64,000 nucleotides of DNA from Saprospiraceae bacterium (GTDB lineage: Bacteria; Bacteroidota; Bacteroidia; Chitinophagales; Saprospiraceae), in NCBI GenBank assembly GCA_013214355.1, contig JABSSL010000075.1, positions 99,961-163,960 of the forward strand, written 5' to 3'. Position 1 is the first letter of the stretch, and each line of letters begins with the position of its first letter. The notes under the pieces are model-generated. The model saw only the letters and a list, made by a program, of their open reading frames with translations. It did no database searches and was not told where the DNA came from. Below, piece after piece: positions 60,767 through 64,000 of this stretch. Position numbers and translations under genes: made by a program.

Positions 60767-61792
60767 ATGAAAAAACAATTGATTGTGGCTTATTTGCTCT
60801 TCCTTCATTTTGGCTGCGGGCTTTATGCACAGACTTACTATGTGGATGCTCAGCAAGGAGATGATTTAAATGAAGGCTCCTCCGATGCGCCCTTCCAAAC
60901 GCTTGAGCATGCAGTAGGCCGGGCCAATACACAAACGGGAAAAGATCCCATCGTAATCAAAATGAAGCCAGGAATTTACTTGTTGAAAGATAAGGTAAAC
61001 GTCAATCCGGTAAAAGTGGAGGGGAAGGATATTCGCTTTATTATCGAAGCTGAAATCATGCCGGATGATGAGGATTGGTCGCCTGCTGTCATGCCCGTTA
61101 TCCAATCCATTTCTGCTAATAACTCGACTACTCAGTTTGCACATGCTACGGGAATCTTGGTAGCCTCAAGTCATGTGACGATACGAGGATTGAAATTTCT
61201 AGGCAATGCCAACCCTCAGGTCAAGTATTATTACCCCATTTCCAAAGAAGATCCAGAACTCAGTGATATGGTGGTCTCTCAATGTTATTTTATTGGAGAT
61301 AAAGAGTCATCAAAAATTCAAGGAGGGATTTGGGCGCATGGGCGAGATAATGTAGTCTCTCATTGCATTTTCTATGAGTGTAGAAATGGCGTCTTATTTT
61401 TCAATAATGTCGATGGCTTTGTTATTGAGCATTCGATAGTTTATGGCGCCTATGAAAGTGCCTTTTGGTTTGGGACAAAGGATTACGAATTTACCTTTAA
61501 GAACAACATAATTGCTCATAATGCTAATTTCCTAGTTGGACCAGAACAGCTAAAGTACTCCTCCGTTTTTTCTAATTCTATTATTGCCAATAATTCCGGT
61601 TTTGTAGCCTATTGGTCTGCGCAGGGCGTTAAGCCTTTATCTAAACCTGCTATCGTTCTGGAGGATACACGTACCGCTGGAAGGGTACAATTGTTGACTA
61701 ATGAGGGGGTAGAGCATGAGCAGAGACATTTGCACCTCGCTGCCGGTTCGATAGGGGAGAACTTGAAGGCCGGTATCTTTACCAAGGACTAA
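60767..61792 (+). CDS. Secreted right-handed beta-helix protein (DUF1565-like)
   Basis: A 341-residue protein with a signal peptide (KKQLIVAYLLFLHFGCGLYAQ) followed by YYVDAQQGDDLNEGSSDAPFQTLEHAV, the family start seen in DUF1565 and polysaccharide-lyase-like beta-helices. Repeating strands (GIWAHGRDNVVSHCIFYECRNGVLFFNN, GFVIEHSIVYGAYESAFWFG) fit a parallel beta-helix. No clear catalytic residues. Divergent from the membrane HTH protein. A strong terminator follows. Confidence 0.85.
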   Translation: MKKQLIVAYLLFLHFGCGLYAQTYYVDAQQGDDLNEGSSDAPFQTLEHAVGRANTQTGKDPIVIKMKPGIYLLKDKVNVNPVKVEGKDIRFIIEAEIMPDDEDWSPAVMPVIQSISANNSTTQFAHATGILVASSHVTIRGLKFLGNANPQVKYYYPISKEDPELSDMVVSQCYFIGDKESSKIQGGIWAHGRDNVVSHCIFYECRNGVLFFNNVDGFVIEHSIVYGAYESAFWFGTKDYEFTFKNNIIAHNANFLVGPEQLKYSSVFSNSIIANNSGFVAYWSAQGVKPLSKPAIVLEDTRTAGRVQLLTNEGVEHEQRHLHLAAGSIGENLKAGIFTKD

Positions 61793-61838
61793 TCTGTAGT
61801 AGTTAACTACTCCTGATCTTCTTGCTAATAAACCAAGG

Positions 61839-61865
61839 ATAACAGCCCAGGAAAAGGGCTGTTAT
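61839..61865 (+). terminator. Rho-independent terminator after the beta-helix gene
   Basis: ATAACAGCCC/GGGCTGTTAT, a perfect 10-base stem with a 7-base loop and T tract TTTTT, 46 bases after the stop. It can also terminate the converging VOC gene. Confidence 0.85.
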
Positions 61866-61876
61866 TTTTCGTTGGC

Positions 61877-62254
61877 CTAATTTTCCAAGACTGTTGTAAT
61901 CCACCAAACATTTCCTTGAGGATCTCTAAAGCCTCCTGTTCGACCGTAGTCCTCCGTGGACATTTCCATTACGGACTCAGCTCCTGCTTCTAGTGCCTTT
62001 TGGTAGGTAGCATCGGCATCTTCCACATAGATAAACAAACTGCCTGGGTGCGTTGGCCAATCATTGGTACTATCAGCCATCATGACGGTTGATGCGCCGA
62101 TTTGCACCTCGGCATGCATGACTACTTGCTCATCCCTCATTCGCCGGAAGGTTTCTTTGGCTCCAAAAACCTGTTTGGCAAATTGAATGAATGCATCAAC
62201 GCCCCCGATAATGAGATATGGCATGATCTGCTGATGTCCTTGAGGTAATTTCAT
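61877..62254 (-). CDS. VOC-superfamily (glyoxalase/PhnB-like) protein
   Basis: A 125-residue protein with the two-module VOC fold: MPYLIIGGVDAFIQFAKQVFGAKETFRRM in the N-terminal half, and GSLFIYVEDADATYQKALEAGAESVMEMSTEDYGRTGGFRDPQGNVWWITT in the C-terminal half. PhnB-like members of this type are widespread and largely uncharacterised. His, Glu positions for metal binding are partial. On the minus strand, 27 bases upstream of its ATG, a CAAAACTA (TAGTTTTG on the minus) fits a -7 element. Confidence 0.86.
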   Translation of the reverse strand: MKLPQGHQQIMPYLIIGGVDAFIQFAKQVFGAKETFRRMRDEQVVMHAEVQIGASTVMMADSTNDWPTHPGSLFIYVEDADATYQKALEAGAESVMEMSTEDYGRTGGFRDPQGNVWWITTVLEN

Positions 62255-62280
62255 AGTTTACTTTTTGATAGGTGATGGTA

Positions 62281-62288
62281 CAAAACTA
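62281..62288 (-). promoter_or_regulatory. Bacteroidota -7 element (TAGTTTTG)
   Basis: Minus-strand TAGTTTTG fits TAnnTTTG and lies 26 bases before the VOC gene's ATG. No TTG at ideal -33 spacing. Confidence 0.35.
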
Positions 62289-62367
62289 GTCCAGCTTGAT
62301 CATTGAAAATTGGAAAAACACGACATCATTGAAAAGTAGTGATGATTTATATAGCATTAATCATCAA

Positions 62368-63180
62368 TCATGATTCCTCTCGATACTCGGTCCCTTCCGC
62401 ATTTCCAGAGAAGAATACTTTTGGATGATAACCGGAAAATTGTTTGAACTCATGTATGAAGTGAGATTGGTCGTAATACCCTGTCTCATAGGCAATTTCC
62501 GTTAGCGATCGTTTGGGTTTACCATATGCGTCCATAGCGGTTTGAAAACGGATGATTCTCGAATACAGCTTTGGTGAGAAGCCAGAGAACTGCTTAAACT
62601 TACGCTCAAACTGGCGAACGGAAAGATAGGATTGATCTGCTAAGTCTTTAACGCTAGTTATGCCTCGCGTATGAATGATGGATTTAATAACATTGACGGC
62701 AGGAATATTATTCATCACAAAATTTCCCTTTGCTCTTTGAGTCAGAAATTCAGCAAGAAGCTTAGCGCGTATCTGATTATTGCTGGCTAGCATTATTTTC
62801 TCCTCCACCTCCCGACCCGTTTTTCCCAGTAAGTCTGATAATCCAAGCATTTGATTACTCAGCGCAGTAGGGGGATGATCAAAAAGTCGTTCTGCTGCAT
62901 AGGGATAGATATAAGCACCAAAGATTCCAAAGTGCTCCGCTGTAATGAACCTCCGAAATTGATTGGTTTGAGCATGTATGAGAGAATGAACTTGCGGGAT
63001 GTTTACCCCATTGGTGATCTCCGTAAAGCGACCCTTATAATGGAAGACAAGCTCCAGGCAGCCGTCTGCCATGGATCGGTAAACATAAGGGATCTGCGTT
63101 GTTGAAGAACTCTCCAACATCCAAAAAAAGCGGACGTAGTCCTGTAAATGAGTAGGAGGCGGGAACTTTTGATAAATCAT
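62368..63180 (-). CDS. AraC-family transcriptional regulator
   Basis: A 270-residue regulator. The N-terminal part (about 1-150) resembles the DUF6597-type ligand domain found in AraC proteins of Bacteroidota (FPPPTHLQDYVRFFWMLESSS, ADGCLELVFHYKG); the C-terminal part has two AraC helix-turn-helices (ITSVKDLADQSYLSVRQFERKFKQFSGFSPKLYSRIIRFQTAM and SLTEIAYETGYYDQSHFIHEFKQFSGYHPKVFF). It is upstream of the VOC gene by 113 bases, which may be its target. Palindromes in the 63304-63355 stretch on its 5' side are possible operator sites. Confidence 0.9.
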   Translation of the reverse strand: MIYQKFPPPTHLQDYVRFFWMLESSSTTQIPYVYRSMADGCLELVFHYKGRFTEITNGVNIPQVHSLIHAQTNQFRRFITAEHFGIFGAYIYPYAAERLFDHPPTALSNQMLGLSDLLGKTGREVEEKIMLASNNQIRAKLLAEFLTQRAKGNFVMNNIPAVNVIKSIIHTRGITSVKDLADQSYLSVRQFERKFKQFSGFSPKLYSRIIRFQTAMDAYGKPKRSLTEIAYETGYYDQSHFIHEFKQFSGYHPKVFFSGNAEGTEYREES

Positions 63181-63303
63181 ATAGTCAGCGCTAAGATTTC
63201 ATCGGTACCATACCAAAAATACTCAAGCATTTCCAATAATTCAATTGCATGGATAAAGTGTGTTCATCTATTGGAGATATTCAGTACAAGATGAGTCTTG
63301 TGT

Positions 63304-63355
63304 ATTCCCAATTTGGGAATGCTGTTTCATTATGAAACTGTATTCCCATAATTGG
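63304..63355. promoter_or_regulatory. Cluster of palindromes ATTCCCAATTTGGGAAT and GTTTCATTATGAAAC
   Basis: Two perfect palindromes (63304-63320, 63324-63338) and a half-matching ATTCCCATAATTGG (63342-63355) follow each other, 124 bases upstream of the AraC start codon. They look like binding sites. The TTCCC-N5-GGGAA core recurs at 48257-48271. Confidence 0.4.
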
Positions 63356-63459
63356 ATTTTTTAAATAGTTGATTAACAAGGCTTTAGTTTTTTGGCCTGG
63401 CTTTTTCATTAATACAGGCAGAGCAACGGCTCCTAATAGTCAGAAAGTTTGGTTTTCAC

Positions 63460-63556
63460 AGATATAATGGGTTTTAGGTAGAGTAAAATTTAGTATGATT
63501 TCTTACGTAGTGGGCAGCAAGTAAAGTTTGCAAGACCAAGGACTTCGCTGCCCACT
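63460..63556 (+). ncRNA. Tandem unit A: shared leader box and hairpin with T tract
   Basis: A leader box (AGATATAATGGGT then TTTAGGTAG, 63460-63481) is followed by ATGATT and a hairpin AGTGGGCAGC/GCTGCCCACT (63509-63518 with 63547-63556; 28-base loop) and TTTTACC. It is related to unit B, 135 bases downstream: the leader boxes agree at 20 of 22 bases. Possible small RNA, attenuator or leader peptide (nine codons at 63495-63524). Confidence 0.4.
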
Positions 63557-63594
63557 TTTTACCTATCCATTTCAAGTTTGAAAGGTTATTTAAT

Positions 63595-63690
63595 AGATAT
63601 ATTGGGTTATAGGTAGCACTGTAATGATTACAGTTCTGCACAGCGGGCACCAGGTGATTATCAGTAAAAGCTGACACTTTGGTGCCCGCT
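63595..63690 (+). ncRNA. Tandem unit B: shared leader box, palindrome and terminator hairpin
   Basis: Leader box (AGATATATTGGGT then TATAGGTAG, 63595-63616), then a 17-base palindrome ACTGTAATGATTACAGT (63618-63634), then hairpin AGCGGGCACCA/TGGTGCCCGCT (63642-63652 with 63680-63690; 27-base loop) and TTTTTTTG. It contains a 16-codon frame (63624-63674, begins MITVLHSGHQ). The hairpin and T tract look like a good terminator on the plus strand. Confidence 0.45.
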
Positions 63691-63748
63691 TTTTTTGTGC
63701 CATGAATAATGGATGTATTCGAAATGGGAGTCATTCCCGAAATTAGAC

Positions 63749-63769
63749 TTGTCTCCCGCATCGAGACAA
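63749..63769 (+). terminator. Hairpin TTGTCTC/GAGACAA
   Basis: A 7-base stem and 7-base loop, followed 15 bases later by TTTTTGTTTTATT. Possible terminator for the tandem units or a third, degraded unit. Confidence 0.3.
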
Positions 63770-63848
63770 TTTGGCAGTAGGTTTTTGTTTTATTCATTTG
63801 ATAATGAGTTAATTATGTTTTTGGCATGAAGGTTTCAATGGAGTAAGC

Positions 63849-63866
63849 ATCAACGGAAGCGTTGAT
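63849..63866. other. Small hairpin ATCAACG/CGTTGAT
   Basis: A 7-base perfect stem with a 4-base GAAG loop. Could be part of a larger RNA or a binding site near the window end. Confidence 0.25.
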
Positions 63867-63925
63867 CAAATACTATGAATAATAGGGTTTTAGAAGGTGT
63901 TTAAAAACGTGATCATATGATAAGT

Positions 63926-64000
63926 GAGAGTCAGACCATAAATTGTGAGTGTCAAATTCTCAAAATATGGTTGCTCAATATCATGAGCTTACTGACTCTC
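63926..64000. repeat. Inverted repeat GAGAGTCAG ... CTGACTCTC at the window edge
   Basis: A perfect 9-base inverted repeat at 63926-63934 and 63992-64000 encloses two smaller paired segments (ACCATA/TATGGT and GCTCA/TGAGC), giving a three-way junction. It runs to the window end, so it may be part of a larger element. Confidence 0.35.

Larger units (their letters stand above)
63181..64000. other. Palindrome-rich noncoding region to the window end
   Basis: No convincing gene is seen in these 820 bases. A 107-residue minus frame (63474-63797) is rejected, as it crosses two terminator-like hairpins and has low coding character. Contents, in order: palindromes at 63304-63320 and 63324-63338, two tandem related units (63460-63556 and 63595-63690), further hairpins at 63749-63769 and 63849-63866, and an inverted pair at 63926-63934 and 63992-64000. 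Confidence 0.5.

Noticed and set aside
63474..63797. A 107-residue minus-strand open frame
   Set aside because: It crosses two hairpins with T tracts and two tandem noncoding units and shows no domain or coding pattern.
1..64000. CRISPR arrays, rRNA, tRNA, prophage or insertion sequence genes
   Set aside because: No regularly spaced repeats, no tRNA-like cloverleaf in any gap, no rRNA and no transposase or phage structural genes were recognised by eye.

Overview
The window comes from a Bacteroidota chromosome, most likely a Saprospiria-like marine or soil bacterium (lineage is inference). The evidence is a T9SS type B (gliding-motility) C-terminal domain at 24.7-26.7 kb, a T9SS type A tail at 50.3-50.5 kb, a head-GIN DUF2807 protein, a DUF5916 outer-membrane protein, a TonB receptor with a carboxypeptidase-regulatory-like domain, LytS/LytTR regulation, DUF4199 and DUF4175 proteins, and several upstream sequences of the Bacteroidota form TTG-N20-TAnnTTTG. 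I see no rRNA, tRNA, CRISPR array or transposase. Most of the window is ordinary chromosomal housekeeping with a few accessory islands.

Layout. 0-4.3 kb: partial S10 peptidase, acyltransferase, HEAT-like protein, secreted M20 amidohydrolase. 4.3-6.0 kb: a PAP2-like membrane protein followed 3 bases later by a CHAT protease with an N-terminal EAD11-like domain, a likely conflict effector. 6.0-12.0 kb: methyltransferase, DUF2851, dihydrofolate reductase, CapA-like protein, aminotransferase and pterin carbinolamine dehydratase on the minus strand. 12.2-18.1 kb: LuxR-type regulator with DUF4199 partner, VanX-like lipoprotein, MoxR ATPase, a divergent Nramp homologue, a coiled-coil protein. 18.2-27.7 kb: uracil-DNA glycosylase-like protein, giant DUF4175 protein, RsbW-like kinase/YbeY/MazG, T9SS protein, DUF2807 protein. 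27.8-37.2 kb: DUF5916 protein, then a BlaI/BlaR1-like pair (the peptidase carries HEAT repeats instead of a penicillin sensor) divergent from a TPR/TonB-receptor/LytS/LytTR operon. 37.3-39.3 kb: RloA/RloB (AbiL-like) defence pair with a frameshift in RloB. 39.3-48.0 kb: GNAT, ECF41 sigma factor with its epimerase partner and a matching promoter, thiolase/phosphatase/ACAD11-like kinase operon, aminotransferase, glycosyltransferase. 48.4-57.7 kb: LRR T9SS protein, sorbosone-dehydrogenase-like propeller, SUMF1-like protein, RidA, deaminase, ArgE, and a VWA/MoxR pair. 57.9-63.2 kb: DUF6090-like, SDR, membrane HTH protein, beta-helix protein, VOC protein, AraC regulator. 63.2-64.0 kb: about 820 bases without a convincing gene, rich in palindromes and containing two tandem related hairpin units.

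How the parts work together. Three linked regulator-target sets can be read directly from the DNA: BlaI with two identical TGTAA-N6-TTACA sites next to its start; ECF41 with a TGTCACA-N16-TGTA promoter ahead of the epimerase; and LytS/LytTR cotranscribed with a TonB receptor. The thiolase operon looks like fatty or 4-hydroxy acid catabolism. Two loci (EAD11-CHAT and RloAB) look like defence genes.

Caution on sequence quality. Three genes (TPR protein, RloB, LRR protein) are each interrupted by a single-base length change in or beside a short A or G run, and each is restored by one base. This could be real decay, but the common pattern suggests sequencing or assembly indels.
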